Assembly (NCBI RefSeq): GCF_016724845.1
Contig: NZ_CP068082.1
Span: forward strand, 4,402,001-4,466,000
Length of the DNA stretch: 64,000 nucleotides
DNA from: Sphingobacterium spiritivorum
GTDB lineage: Bacteria; Bacteroidota; Bacteroidia; Sphingobacteriales; Sphingobacteriaceae
Direction: 5' to 3'
Part shown: piece after piece, positions 8,265 through 16,707 of the stretch
Position numbering within the stretch: the first letter of the stretch is position 1
Layout: each line of letters opens with the position of its first letter
Position numbers and translations under genes: made by a program
The notes under the pieces: generated by a model
The model's input: only the letters and a program-made list of their open reading frames with translations
Databases searched by the model: none
What the model was told of the DNA's origin: nothing

Positions 8265-8915
8265 ATGAAAAATCTTACAGTAAAATATGTAGAGCAAAAG
8301 CAGAATAATAAGTATTCAGGTCTGCTGGAAATATTTAAAGGTGCCACTTTTCATGCCATTGCTGAGGCTGCCTGGAAGGATGAATATCCTGATCATCCCG
8401 AAGTACAGTTTCAGATCGTCTATACTTCTGAAGCTATATTTATTCATTATATGGTCAGGGAAGATTATATCAAAGCCCAGTATATTCGTCCGAACGAGGC
8501 CGTTTGGGAAGACAGTTGTGTAGAGTTTTTTATCTCCTTTGATCAAAAGGTACATTATTATAATATAGAAATGAATCCGCTGGGTACTGGACTCGTGGGG
8601 TATGGTACATCAGATAAAAATAGCCGAAGCAGACTGACAGCAGAACAGATTCAGCAGATTAATACCTACACAGAAGTAAGCAGTATAAGAGGACAGAAAT
8701 TATGGAACACTATTCTGGAAATTCCATTTGCTTTGTTTGCATCTGCAGAAACCTTAGTTTCAGCTGAATCGTTAAGAGGACAATCAGTACATGCTAATTT
8801 TTATAAATGTGGAGATGGTCTCCCAGCCCCACATTTTGTTTCCTGGAACCGCATTGATTTTCCAACTCCTAATTTCCATTTGCCGGAATTTTTTGGAGAG
8901 ATTAGTTTTGAATAA
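8265..8915 (+). CDS. Carbohydrate-binding family 9-like (CBM9_2) protein
   Basis: A 216-residue protein resembling the CBM9-like domain often found alone in Bacteroidota. Typical strands are visible: VYTSEAIFIHYMVREDYIKAQYIRPNEAVWEDSCVEFFI split over residues 49-88, YYNIEMNPLGTGLVGYG and the late PHFVSWNRIDFPTPNFHLPEFFGEISF ending (about 190-216). No signal peptide is evident, so it may be cytoplasmic. The start lies only 15 bases after a terminator hairpin, so expression is either by read-through or from a promoter inside the kinase gene. Its role is unknown; a sugar-binding or glycan-related function fits the neighbours. Confidence 0.75.
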   Translation: MKNLTVKYVEQKQNNKYSGLLEIFKGATFHAIAEAAWKDEYPDHPEVQFQIVYTSEAIFIHYMVREDYIKAQYIRPNEAVWEDSCVEFFISFDQKVHYYNIEMNPLGTGLVGYGTSDKNSRSRLTAEQIQQINTYTEVSSIRGQKLWNTILEIPFALFASAETLVSAESLRGQSVHANFYKCGDGLPAPHFVSWNRIDFPTPNFHLPEFFGEISFE

Positions 8916-8932
8916 ATACGGACTGAAGCAGC

Positions 8933-9271
8933 TTATTTGTAAAGAGATTCTTTCTTGAATTTTTTAGCAAGAAGAGCATAGACATGAACTCTGTACTTGT
9001 TTTTGTTAGATTTTCCGAGTTTTTCGATGACTTCCGAAATGGCTGCATCTAATTCCGGACTGTCTTTCAAGCCTAGCTTTTTGATCAGAAAATTGTTCTT
9101 AAGTCTTGCTAATTCTTCTTTGTCAGATGCAGCTACTGTTTCTGCATCTGCTTTGTAGATGGAAGGACCAAGGCCTTTTGCCACAGCATGAATAAGCGAT
9201 TCGTCCAGTCCGAGATTTAATTTTTTTGCTTCTGCAACATATGCAGCTACTTTTTCATCTAATTTACTCAT
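8933..9271 (-). CDS. DUF2853 family protein
   Basis: A 112-residue, lysine-rich, mainly alpha-helical soluble protein matching the DUF2853 pattern (SKLDEKVAAYV, GLGPSIYKADAETV, RLKNNFLIKKLGL, RVHVYALLAKKF). The family has no established function. It stands alone, convergent with the CBM9-like gene (17-base gap) and divergent from rpmE2. Confidence 0.75.
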   Translation of the reverse strand: MSKLDEKVAAYVAEAKKLNLGLDESLIHAVAKGLGPSIYKADAETVAASDKEELARLKNNFLIKKLGLKDSPELDAAISEVIEKLGKSNKNKYRVHVYALLAKKFKKESLYK

Positions 9272-9428
9272 AACGATTAAAAATTTAGTTGTGATAATAC
9301 CGATATTTAATTTGCCATAGCAAACTGAATATCAAACATTAGAGAAGAGATAAATGTTTTAAGAAATTTATTTTTGCCTTCAGAGGAGGAGATAAGTTCA
9401 AAATCTTTGATATTTGATACGAAAATTG

Positions 9429-9459
9429 TTGCATTTGAAAAATACTATAATTATCTTTG
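9429..9459 (+). promoter_or_regulatory. Bacteroidetes-type promoter of rpmE2
   Basis: TTG at 9429-9431, a 20-base spacer, and TATCTTTG at 9452-9459 match the sigma-ABfr pattern TTG-N19-21-TAnnTTTG. Transcription would begin near 9463, leaving a leader of about 35 bases. Confidence 0.7.
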
Positions 9460-9497
9460 CACCTCAATTGTTGAATATACGTAATCATAGATAAAAA

Positions 9498-9746
9498 ATG
9501 AAAAAAGATTTGCATCCATCAAACTACAGATTAGTTGTTTTTAAAGACATGTCAAATGACTACGCTTTTATAACTAAATCTTGTGTAGATACAAAAGAAA
9601 CAATCCAATGGGAAGACGGAAATGAGTATCCTTTGATTAAGTTAGAGATTTCTCACACTTCACACCCATTCTATACAGGTAAAATGAAATTGGTTGATAC
9701 AGCAGGACGTATTGACAAATTCCGTAGCCGTTACAACAAAAAGTAA
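9498..9746 (+). CDS. rpmE2: 50S ribosomal protein L31 type B
   Basis: An 82-residue ribosomal protein. MKKDLHPSNYRLVVFKD at the start and SHPFYTGKMKLVDTAGRIDKF near the end are characteristic of type B L31. It lacks the CxxC zinc ligands of the A type, so it is the zinc-independent form. It has its own promoter and terminator and appears monocistronic. Confidence 0.97.
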   Translation: MKKDLHPSNYRLVVFKDMSNDYAFITKSCVDTKETIQWEDGNEYPLIKLEISHTSHPFYTGKMKLVDTAGRIDKFRSRYNKK

Positions 9747-9777
9747 TTGCTGCTTTTGCTTAAAAAAGTATTATTAT

Positions 9778-9808
9778 AATCCCGGTAATCTTTATCGGGA
9801 TTTTTTTG
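9778..9808 (+). terminator. Terminator of rpmE2
   Basis: Stem aatcccg / cgggatt followed by seven Ts, 31 bases after the rpmE2 stop. Its T-run ends just before the glmU-like gene, which rules out the earlier ATG at 9806 as the start of that gene. Confidence 0.8.
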
Positions 9809-9826
9809 TGTACTTTTATATTTTCT

Positions 9827-11035
9827 ATGGCTGTTGATATTATTCTGTTTGATAGAGCTTCCTGGAGAGATCACCTCTTGCCTCTGGTATATACCAGGCC
9901 GGTAGGGGACCTGCATATAGGGATATTATCATTAGCCGAGAAGTGGGGTAAGATTTTCAACTGCAAGAGCAGTTATTATACAGAGCCGTATCTTGCTGCA
10001 CGATTTCCGACGTTGATTACCACCGCAGAAGTTATTGTTCTGAAAGCAAATATCTGTCCCTCAGATCCTCTTATAACTGCCATAGATCAGTTGAGAGAAG
10101 GAGAAATCCTATATGATAAAGAAGAATGGCTTGCATTTCGTATCAGGTCTGCAGATATTGACAATATATTGACCAATGCGTATTTCAATAGTCTGCGTCC
10201 GGTAAACTTCCTTTACGATATATCTTATATCCGGTATCCGGAAGATATATTCAGATATAATAGTGCACAACTTCAATTTGATTATGCATTGTTGACGCGG
10301 GGCAGAAGCTCGGAATCTTTATCAGGCACAAATCAACTGATAGGAGACCGAATCTTTATAGAAGACGGGGTATTCGCAGAGTGCTGCTCTTTCAACACAA
10401 CTGAAGGACCTATTTATCTGGCTAAAGGTGTTGAAATCAGTGAAGGCAGTCATTTGAGAGGGAATGTAGCTATAGGACAGCAGGCGCGCGTCAAGATGGG
10501 CACCAGGATATATGGAAATGTATCGATAGGTGCCAACAGTACAGCAGGAGGAGAGCTCGGCACTCTGGTAATGGGGACATATTCGGCCAAAGGTCATGAC
10601 GGATATCTGGGATGTGCTGTTATAGGGAATGGATGTAACCTAGGAGCCGGTACCAGCAATTCCAATCTGAAGAATAACTGGAAACCTGTCAGCATATATG
10701 ACTATGCGCTGAATAACAGCCGTAATACTGGCCTGAGAAAGTGCGGACTGATTATGGGAGACTATGCCATGAGTGGAATTAATACGTCCTTCAATACAGG
10801 TACAGTAGTAGGCGTGGGAGTTCAATATGCAAGACCAGGATATTCTGCTAAATTTATACCTGATTTTAGCTGGTGCACAGATCAGCATACGGAGGAATAC
10901 CGTTGGGATAAATTTGAAGAAATGCTCCGGGATATGAAAGTGATGAAAGCACAGCCTTATCATGATGATGAGACAGAGCTGCTGAGACATGTATATAAGT
11001 TGACACAACATAATAGATTAAAATATCAATTCTAA
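9827..11035 (+). CDS. GlmU-like sugar nucleotidyltransferase / acyltransferase (Bacteroidetes type)
   Basis: A 402-residue protein with an N-terminal nucleotidyltransferase-like region (AVDIILFDRASWRDHLLPL, TRPVGDLHIG) and a C-terminal left-handed beta-helix rich in hexapeptide repeats (about residues 165-330: GPIYLAKGVEISEGSHLRG, GNGCNLGAGTSNSNLKNNW). This is the divergent GlmU-like family of Bacteroidota, probably making UDP-GlcNAc or a related nucleotide sugar; the classic LAAGxGTRM loop is absent. Start 9827 is chosen because an upstream in-frame ATG at 9806 lies in the rpmE2 terminator. It is followed by tpiA after 16 bases, so it likely heads the run with tpiA, prmA and the Mur-ligase gene. 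Confidence 0.8.
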   Translation: MAVDIILFDRASWRDHLLPLVYTRPVGDLHIGILSLAEKWGKIFNCKSSYYTEPYLAARFPTLITTAEVIVLKANICPSDPLITAIDQLREGEILYDKEEWLAFRIRSADIDNILTNAYFNSLRPVNFLYDISYIRYPEDIFRYNSAQLQFDYALLTRGRSSESLSGTNQLIGDRIFIEDGVFAECCSFNTTEGPIYLAKGVEISEGSHLRGNVAIGQQARVKMGTRIYGNVSIGANSTAGGELGTLVMGTYSAKGHDGYLGCAVIGNGCNLGAGTSNSNLKNNWKPVSIYDYALNNSRNTGLRKCGLIMGDYAMSGINTSFNTGTVVGVGVQYARPGYSAKFIPDFSWCTDQHTEEYRWDKFEEMLRDMKVMKAQPYHDDETELLRHVYKLTQHNRLKYQF

Positions 11036-11051
11036 ATAAAAATAAATTAAC

Positions 11052-11819
11052 ATGCGTAAAAAAATCGTAGCAGGAAATTGGAAAATGAATCTGGACTACC
11101 AAAGTGGAGTAAGTTTATTTTCTGAGATTGTAAATATGGTTAAAGATGAAGTAATCGGACAGCAGGAAGTAGTGGTATGCAGCCCTGCGATCCACCTTTA
11201 CAGTCTGGGGCAACTGGCTCATACAGCTGTAAATGTGTCTGTCGGAGCTCAAAATATTCATCAGGCTGAATCTGGCGCATATACCGGAGAGATATCTGCT
11301 GCTCAGGTGAAATCTGTAGGTGCAGAATACGTTATTCTCGGACATTCTGAAAGAAGAGCTTATTTTGGCGAAACGGATGAATTACTAGCGGAGAAAGTTA
11401 ATATTGCTTTGAAGCACGGTTTGAAACCTATCTTCTGTATCGGTGAAACGAAAGAAGAGCGTGAATCGGGTAAATTTTTTGATATCATCAAAACGCAGTT
11501 AGAAAAAGGGCTGTTTCATTTGTCAGCAGAGCAATTCGGACAGGTTGTATTGGCTTACGAGCCGGTATGGGCGATCGGAACCGGATTGACAGCTTCTCCT
11601 GAACAGGCACAGGAGGTACATGCTTTTATCCGTGAGACTCTGGCTAATCAGTATGATCAGCAGCTTGCAGATGACACTACGATCCTTTACGGAGGAAGTT
11701 GTAACCCTTCAAATGCCCCGGATTTATTCAGTCAGAAAGATATTGATGGCGGATTGATCGGCGGAGCTTCTTTAAAATCAAGAGATTTTACGGATATAGT
11801 TAAAGTATTCAATTCGTAA
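11052..11819 (+). CDS. tpiA: Triosephosphate isomerase
   Basis: A 255-residue glycolytic TIM-barrel enzyme interconverting dihydroxyacetone phosphate and glyceraldehyde 3-phosphate. Lys11 (NWKMN), His98 (GHSERR) and Glu170 (AYEPVWAIGTG) form the active site, and the phosphate loop YGGSCNP and GGLIGGASL are intact. Only 6 bases separate it from prmA, showing co-transcription. Confidence 0.98.
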   Translation: MRKKIVAGNWKMNLDYQSGVSLFSEIVNMVKDEVIGQQEVVVCSPAIHLYSLGQLAHTAVNVSVGAQNIHQAESGAYTGEISAAQVKSVGAEYVILGHSERRAYFGETDELLAEKVNIALKHGLKPIFCIGETKEERESGKFFDIIKTQLEKGLFHLSAEQFGQVVLAYEPVWAIGTGLTASPEQAQEVHAFIRETLANQYDQQLADDTTILYGGSCNPSNAPDLFSQKDIDGGLIGGASLKSRDFTDIVKVFNS

Positions 11820-11825
11820 TAGAAG

Positions 11826-12665
11826 ATGAAGTACAGCGAAGTAATCTTCACCTGTAATTCCGCAGAGGAATGGCAACAGGATCTTCTTATTGCTGAACTG
11901 GCTGAAATAGGCTTCGATACGTTCGAAGACACTGAATCGGGATTTGCAGGATATATTCCTTCTGCAAATCTCGATCTCCAGCAACTGGAGACTGTTCTGC
12001 TTCACGCACCTGAAGGATTAGAGGTTGACTATGTCATAAATGATCTGGAAGAACAAAACTGGAATAAGCTCTGGGAAAGCAATTTCAATCCTATAGTCGT
12101 AGATGACCAATGCTATGTGCGGGCGACATTTCACGAACATAAAGAGCAGTATCCGTATGAGATCATTATAGATCCTAAAATGTCCTTCGGAACAGGTCAT
12201 CATCAGACCACTTCCATGATGCTCTCTTTTATTCTGGAGAATGATTTTGAGGGAAAGGAAGTTCTGGATATGGGATGTGGAACCGGAATTTTGGCTATAC
12301 TGGCTTCATTTCGCGGAGCCAAACATGTATTTGCTGTTGATTATGATCCTATCTGTATAAATAGTGTCGAAGAGAATAAAATATTGAATCAAGTCAGCAA
12401 TATTGAATCTCAGGTCGGTTCTTATGAAGTACTGGAAGGCCGCTTATTTGATACTATAGTAGCTAATATCAATAGAAATATACTGTTGGAGCAATTTGAG
12501 CAGTATGCAGCTTCTTTAAAAGATAAAGGAGAATTGTATATTAGCGGCTTTTATGATGGTGAGGATCTGGCTATTTTGTCTGACAAGGCTAAACAACTGG
12601 GGTTCTCATTTGTTATGAAGAAAGTGCTGGATGGTTGGTGTTCAGCAAAATTCACTAAAGCATAA
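11826..12665 (+). CDS. prmA: Ribosomal protein L11 methyltransferase
   Basis: A 279-residue SAM-dependent methyltransferase. The substrate-binding N-terminal domain spans about residues 1-105, followed by MSFGTGHHQTT, the SAM-binding VLDMGCGTGILAI and VANINRNILL. It trimethylates ribosomal protein L11 in the cytoplasm. It sits between tpiA and the Mur-ligase gene with 6-base gaps on each side. Confidence 0.95.
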   Translation: MKYSEVIFTCNSAEEWQQDLLIAELAEIGFDTFEDTESGFAGYIPSANLDLQQLETVLLHAPEGLEVDYVINDLEEQNWNKLWESNFNPIVVDDQCYVRATFHEHKEQYPYEIIIDPKMSFGTGHHQTTSMMLSFILENDFEGKEVLDMGCGTGILAILASFRGAKHVFAVDYDPICINSVEENKILNQVSNIESQVGSYEVLEGRLFDTIVANINRNILLEQFEQYAASLKDKGELYISGFYDGEDLAILSDKAKQLGFSFVMKKVLDGWCSAKFTKA

Positions 12666-12671
12666 GTCATA

Positions 12672-14042
12672 ATGCGTATTCATTTTATTGCAATAGGCGG
12701 AAGTATCATGCATAATCTGGCTATTTCATTAGCCAATCAGGGGCATCAGATCACGGGTTCCGACGATCAGATAGTAGAACCTTCCAGAACACGGCTTTTG
12801 GAAGCACATCTGTTGCCGGAAGAGATCGGTTGGTTTCCGGAGAAGATTACTTCGGATATTGATGCTGTGATATTGGGAATGCACGCTGAGGCTGATAATC
12901 CCGAGTTGCTCAAAGCACAGGAACTGGATCTTAAGATCTATTCTTTCCCTGAGTTTGTTTACGAACAGAGTAAACAAAAGACGCGTGTAGTGATTGCGGG
13001 ATCATATGGTAAAACGACCATTACCAGTATGATTATGCATGTATTGAAAACTTTGGGGCGTTCTTTTGATTACCTTGTAGGTGCTCAACTGGAAGGTTTT
13101 GACCGTTTGGTGAATCTGACTACAGATAATCCTGTCATTATTATAGAAGGTGACGAATATTATGCGTCCACATTAGATCACAGATCTAAATTTCATCTTT
13201 ATCATCCGAATATTGCTTTGATAAGCAATGTGGAATGGGATAACTTTAAATCTGTTATTTCTCAGGAAGACTATTATGATCAGTTTCGCATCTTTATCGA
13301 TACCATCGTGTTGAAGGGTACTTTAGTGTACAACAAGGAAGATAAGGTGCTGCAATCTCTGGTAGGAGAGACAATGGTCTGTAAAATCAACAGGCATGGA
13401 TATAAGTCTCCGGAGTATACGATCAATAAGGGTATTACATATCTTCATTATGGCGACGAGCAAATTCCTCTTCAGGTCTTTGGTAAACATAATTTATCCA
13501 ATATCGCAGGAGCCTATACCGTTTGTGAGTGGCTTGGCGTAAAGAAACAGGAATTTTTTGAGGCTATTAAAAGTTTCAAAAGTTCCATCCGTTATCTGGA
13601 GTTCGTAGCAAGTCAGGATGGAAGTGTCGTCTATCAGGATTTTGCACACACTCCGGCTAAATTAAGATGGAGTATTCATGCTGTGAAAGAACAATTTCCT
13701 CAGAAAGAACTGGTTGCAGTTATTGAACTGAGTGCTTACGATAGTTTGAATAAAGAGTTTTTAGCCAACTACAGAGGTGCAATGGACGAAGCTGATATTC
13801 CGGTAGTGTTTATCAATAAAGATTCCTTTAAAGAGAAAAATAAAAATATTGATCATTTAGAGCAAGATATTCGGGAGTACTTTGGAAATAGTTCGATACA
13901 AGTTGTTTTGGATTTGTCGAATTTAAGCTACTTTTTGGAAGATTTTAAATCGAAGGGATATAATCTTTTATTTATGAGTTCTAGCAATTACAGCGGGGTT
14001 AATATGGTTAGTTTTGCTGATAAATTTTTTAAAAATGATTAA
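12672..14042 (+). CDS. mpl: Mur ligase family peptidoglycan synthetase, Mpl-like
   Basis: A 456-residue cytoplasmic ligase. The N-terminal Rossmann start MRIHFIAIGGSIMHNLA is typical of Mpl/MurC, then GSYGKTTITS forms the ATP loop, IIIEGDEYYAS the central motif, and FAHTPAKLRWSIHAV begins the C-terminal domain. Mpl attaches the recycled tripeptide L-Ala-gamma-D-Glu-meso-DAP to UDP-MurNAc. Two usually strict motifs vary: GTHGKTT is GSYGKTT and the DFAHHP motif is DFAHTP, so the exact substrate may differ from the E. coli enzyme. It is the last gene of the glmU-like/tpiA/prmA run. Confidence 0.82.
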   Translation: MRIHFIAIGGSIMHNLAISLANQGHQITGSDDQIVEPSRTRLLEAHLLPEEIGWFPEKITSDIDAVILGMHAEADNPELLKAQELDLKIYSFPEFVYEQSKQKTRVVIAGSYGKTTITSMIMHVLKTLGRSFDYLVGAQLEGFDRLVNLTTDNPVIIIEGDEYYASTLDHRSKFHLYHPNIALISNVEWDNFKSVISQEDYYDQFRIFIDTIVLKGTLVYNKEDKVLQSLVGETMVCKINRHGYKSPEYTINKGITYLHYGDEQIPLQVFGKHNLSNIAGAYTVCEWLGVKKQEFFEAIKSFKSSIRYLEFVASQDGSVVYQDFAHTPAKLRWSIHAVKEQFPQKELVAVIELSAYDSLNKEFLANYRGAMDEADIPVVFINKDSFKEKNKNIDHLEQDIREYFGNSSIQVVLDLSNLSYFLEDFKSKGYNLLFMSSSNYSGVNMVSFADKFFKND

Positions 14043-14080
14043 TTTGTGTATTTTTTTATCAAATGTTAATATTTTTTAAC

Positions 14081-14088
14081 TAACTTTG
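14081..14088 (+). promoter_or_regulatory. -7 element of XRE gene promoter
   Basis: TAACTTTG matches TAnnTTTG exactly, 33 bases upstream of the regulator start. A clear TTG at -33 is not seen. Confidence 0.45.
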
Positions 14089-14120
14089 GTTATACTATAT
14101 AATAACATCACAACACACCC

Positions 14121-14453
14121 ATGAATGCATTAGGAAAAAAAATCAGATTACTTAGACACCAAAAAGGTTGGAGTCAAGAAGATGTAGCAAAAAGATTGGA
14201 TATCTCAATTCCTGCTTTTTCTAAAATTGAAACTGGTATTACAGATGTAAATCTGTCAAGGTTGAATCAAATCTCTAAACTTTTTAGTTTAAGTGTAGTT
14301 CAGCTTTTGTCTACCTCAGATTCAGAAGAAGATAAGCAATATGCGAATGAGTTAGCCGATATGAGTAAAAAACTACAAGTAAGAGAAACTGAGGTCATAG
14401 AACTGCAAAAGAAAGTGATTGATCTTTATGAGCAATTACACAAAAAACTGTAA
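14121..14453 (+). CDS. XRE-family helix-turn-helix regulator with C-terminal coiled coil
   Basis: A 110-residue cytoplasmic DNA-binding protein. The HTH spans about residues 6-60 (KIRLLRHQKGWSQEDVAKRL, SIPAFSKIETGITDVNLSRL). Residues 75-110 are heptad-like and rich in Lys, Glu and Leu, suggesting a dimerising coiled coil. It has its own promoter and terminator. Targets are unknown; this small XRE-plus-coil type is common in Bacteroidota. Confidence 0.85.
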   Translation: MNALGKKIRLLRHQKGWSQEDVAKRLDISIPAFSKIETGITDVNLSRLNQISKLFSLSVVQLLSTSDSEEDKQYANELADMSKKLQVRETEVIELQKKVIDLYEQLHKKL

Positions 14454-14475
14454 GCTTCTCTCACACTGAAAAAAA

Positions 14476-14508
14476 GAAGGTCGATATTTTTATCGACCTT
14501 TTTCTTTT
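14476..14508 (+). terminator. Terminator of XRE gene
   Basis: Stem aaggtcgata / tatcgacctt with a 4-base loop followed by a T-rich run, 20 bases after the stop codon. Confidence 0.85.
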
Positions 14509-14576
14509 TCTTCTCGAAGCTATCCGATTCTTCGGGGAAATTTGATGTTTAAATAGGTAAAGTGTAATCTATTTAA

Positions 14577-14744
14577 TTAGAAATCTTCATCCTCATCAAA
14601 ATCATCAAACTCGCCAATTGAATCGATTTCATCAAGATTAAAATCTTCATCAAAGTCGTCATCTGAATCATCCTCAGGTCCGTTGAACGAAAGAATCACA
14701 TCATCTTCTAGAACTTCCATTGCTGTCTCTTGCATCATAGTCAT
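14577..14744 (-). CDS. Small highly acidic protein, 55 residues
   Basis: A short reading frame ending in TAA on the minus strand. It begins MTMMQETAMEVLEDD, continues ILSFNGPEDDSDDDF, and ends in a run of Asp, Glu and Phe (EFDDFDEDEDF). About 24 of 55 residues are Asp or Glu and there is no Lys or Arg. An AGGGA-like sequence stands just upstream and is better spaced for the second Met codon at 14738. The acidic tail recalls the delta subunit of Gram-positive RNA polymerase or nucleic-acid mimics, but no homology is claimed. It follows scpB on the same strand after a 172-base AT-rich gap. Coding status is supported by its clean frame and codon choice only. Confidence 0.55.
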   Translation of the reverse strand: MTMMQETAMEVLEDDVILSFNGPEDDSDDDFDEDFNLDEIDSIGEFDDFDEDEDF

Positions 14745-14916
14745 GTCCCTTTTTTGCTTTGTTTATTGTTGTTTTTACACAGTAAAATTAGCTAACAAAT
14801 TCATAACTAAAAACTTTTTTTTAAAATAATTTTAAAATTAATTTACTGAAAAAGAAGCTGTTGTGAATTGTGCGAAGAGCTTTGTTTGATTCAAAAGATT
14901 ACAATTGGAGAAAGTG

Positions 14917-15477
14917 CTATTCAGCAATTTCTCCAATTGTGTTTTCTTCGTTGACGATGTCTTTCAGTTGGGGGAGATCCTTTGTACTGTTGATGCCAAA
15001 ATGATTCATAAATTGCGTGCTTGTACCATAAAGCAGCGGTTTTCCGATCGTTTCAGATTTTCCCGTAATCTGAATGAGATTTTTTTCCAGCAGACGTTGA
15101 ATTGAGTAATCGCAATTGACGCCTCTGATCTGTTCAACTTCTAATTTTGTGATAGGTTGACGGTAAGCGATAATCGCTAATGTTTCCAGAGCCGACTGAC
15201 TTAATTTTTTCTTCTCTTTATGAGACTGTAACTGATTGACTGATTCATGATAAACCGGTTTGGTCAGAAACTGGTAAGCGTTATTAATAAGTTTTAATTC
15301 CAGAATATAATCTTCTTGTTCATATTTTATTTTGATACGATCAACAAGATCAGTTAGTTCATCTTTGGATATACTGATTGCTAAAGCATCTTCCACCACT
15401 TGTTTTAACTCATTGACTGTTATGCCTTCTTCAGAAGCAAAAATAATAGCTTCTATATGGAGTAATACGTCCTTCAC
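14917..15477 (-). CDS. scpB: Segregation and condensation protein B
   Basis: A 186-residue winged-helix kleisin-associated protein that works with ScpA and SMC in chromosome condensation. The family signature is visible: IEAIIFASEEGIT near the start and LSQSALETLAIIAYRQPITKLEVEQIRGV (about residues 90-119), followed by LLYGTSTQFMNHFGI. It lies 17 bases after mqnC and is probably co-transcribed. scpA is not in the window. Confidence 0.95.
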   Translation of the reverse strand: MKDVLLHIEAIIFASEEGITVNELKQVVEDALAISISKDELTDLVDRIKIKYEQEDYILELKLINNAYQFLTKPVYHESVNQLQSHKEKKKLSQSALETLAIIAYRQPITKLEVEQIRGVNCDYSIQRLLEKNLIQITGKSETIGKPLLYGTSTQFMNHFGINSTKDLPQLKDIVNEENTIGEIAE

Positions 15478-15494
15478 TCTACTTATTTATTTTT

Positions 15495-16619
15495 TTAATA
15501 ATTGATTACCTGTTCTTCCATATGTTCAGGTAAATCTCTGAACTGGTAGGTCTGTGTTCTCAATTGAGGTTCAAAACCTGCCTCGCGAATAGCGTCCTGA
15601 ATAGACTTTGATGTAAAGCGGTGAGGAGCCCCTGCTGCAGACACTACATTTTCTTCAATCATGATGGATCCAAAATCGTTTGCTCCTGCATGAAGACATA
15701 ATTCTGCCGTGCGCTTGCCTACAGTCAGCCATGAAGCCTGTATATTTTTTATATTAGGCAACATGATTCGGCTAAGTGCGATCATACGGATGTATTCTTC
15801 TCCTGTAACGTCGTTTGTGATTCCTCTCAAACGTTTCAGAAGTGTACCGTCATCCTGAAAAGGCCAGGGAATAAAGGCGATAAAGCCGTATGCATCCTGT
15901 GGTTTTTCAGACTGAACTTCACGTATCCATACCAAATGCTCAAAACGCTCTTCTATGGTTTCAATATGTCCAAACATCATAGTTGCAGATGTTGGCAGAT
16001 TGAGCTGATGAGCTGCCCTCATGACATCCAGCCATTCCTTACCTCCGCACTTACCTTTAGAGATCAGTCTTCTGACACGGTCATTTAGTATTTCTGCACC
16101 GGCGCCCGGCAGAGAATCCAGTCCGGATTCTTTGAGGTGTCGGAGTACATCAATATGAGTCATCCCTTCCAGTTTGGCGATATGTGCAATTTCAGGAGGC
16201 CCTAAAGAATGAAGTTTCAGGGTCGGGTATAATTCTTTTAATTTTTTAAATATGTCTGCATAGAATTCCAGTCCTAAGTCGGGATGATGACCACCCTGTA
16301 ATAACAGCTGATCTCCTCCGTATTTGAAGGTTTCCTCTATTTTTTGCTTATAGGTTTCTATATCAGTGATGTAGCTTTCGTCATGCCCCGGTCGTCTGAA
16401 AAAATTACAAAATTTGCAATTAGCAATACAGACGTTGGTCGTATTGACATTACGGTCTATCTGCCAGGTCACTTTTCCATGCGGAACCTGTACTTTGCGG
16501 CATTCATTAGCTACGTAAGTCAGATCTGCAGTGGCAGCATGGTGATATAAATAGATGCCTTCTTCCTTGGACAGGAATTCAAAATTTAAGGCACGCTCTA
16601 ATAAACTGTTAATATTCAT
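15495..16619 (-). CDS. mqnC: Cyclic dehypoxanthinyl futalosine synthase
   Basis: A 374-residue radical SAM enzyme of the futalosine pathway for menaquinone. The cluster ligands are Cys64, Cys68 and Cys71 (NVCIANCKFC), followed by FFRRPGHDESY and LLQGGHHPDLGLEFY. The C-terminal GSIMIEENVVSAAGA is diagnostic of MqnC rather than MqnE. It points to a menaquinone-based respiratory chain, consistent with mqo and nuoCD in this window. It is transcribed ahead of scpB. Confidence 0.93.
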   Translation of the reverse strand: MNINSLLERALNFEFLSKEEGIYLYHHAATADLTYVANECRKVQVPHGKVTWQIDRNVNTTNVCIANCKFCNFFRRPGHDESYITDIETYKQKIEETFKYGGDQLLLQGGHHPDLGLEFYADIFKKLKELYPTLKLHSLGPPEIAHIAKLEGMTHIDVLRHLKESGLDSLPGAGAEILNDRVRRLISKGKCGGKEWLDVMRAAHQLNLPTSATMMFGHIETIEERFEHLVWIREVQSEKPQDAYGFIAFIPWPFQDDGTLLKRLRGITNDVTGEEYIRMIALSRIMLPNIKNIQASWLTVGKRTAELCLHAGANDFGSIMIEENVVSAAGAPHRFTSKSIQDAIREAGFEPQLRTQTYQFRDLPEHMEEQVINY

Positions 16620-16625
16620 GTCTTA

Positions 16626-16633
16626 CAAAGATA
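16626..16633 (-). promoter_or_regulatory. -7 element of mqnC promoter, nearly leaderless
   Basis: On the minus strand TATCTTTG matches TAnnTTTG, ending only 7 bases before the mqnC ATG. Transcription would start within about 0-3 bases of the start codon. No TTG is seen at -33. Confidence 0.5.
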
Positions 16634-16707
16634 CGTACCTTTTACTTAAAATAGGGCGTATGTGTTAAGTTTTATAAACGGAAAAAATGTGTAGAAAATC
16701 CCGCTGA

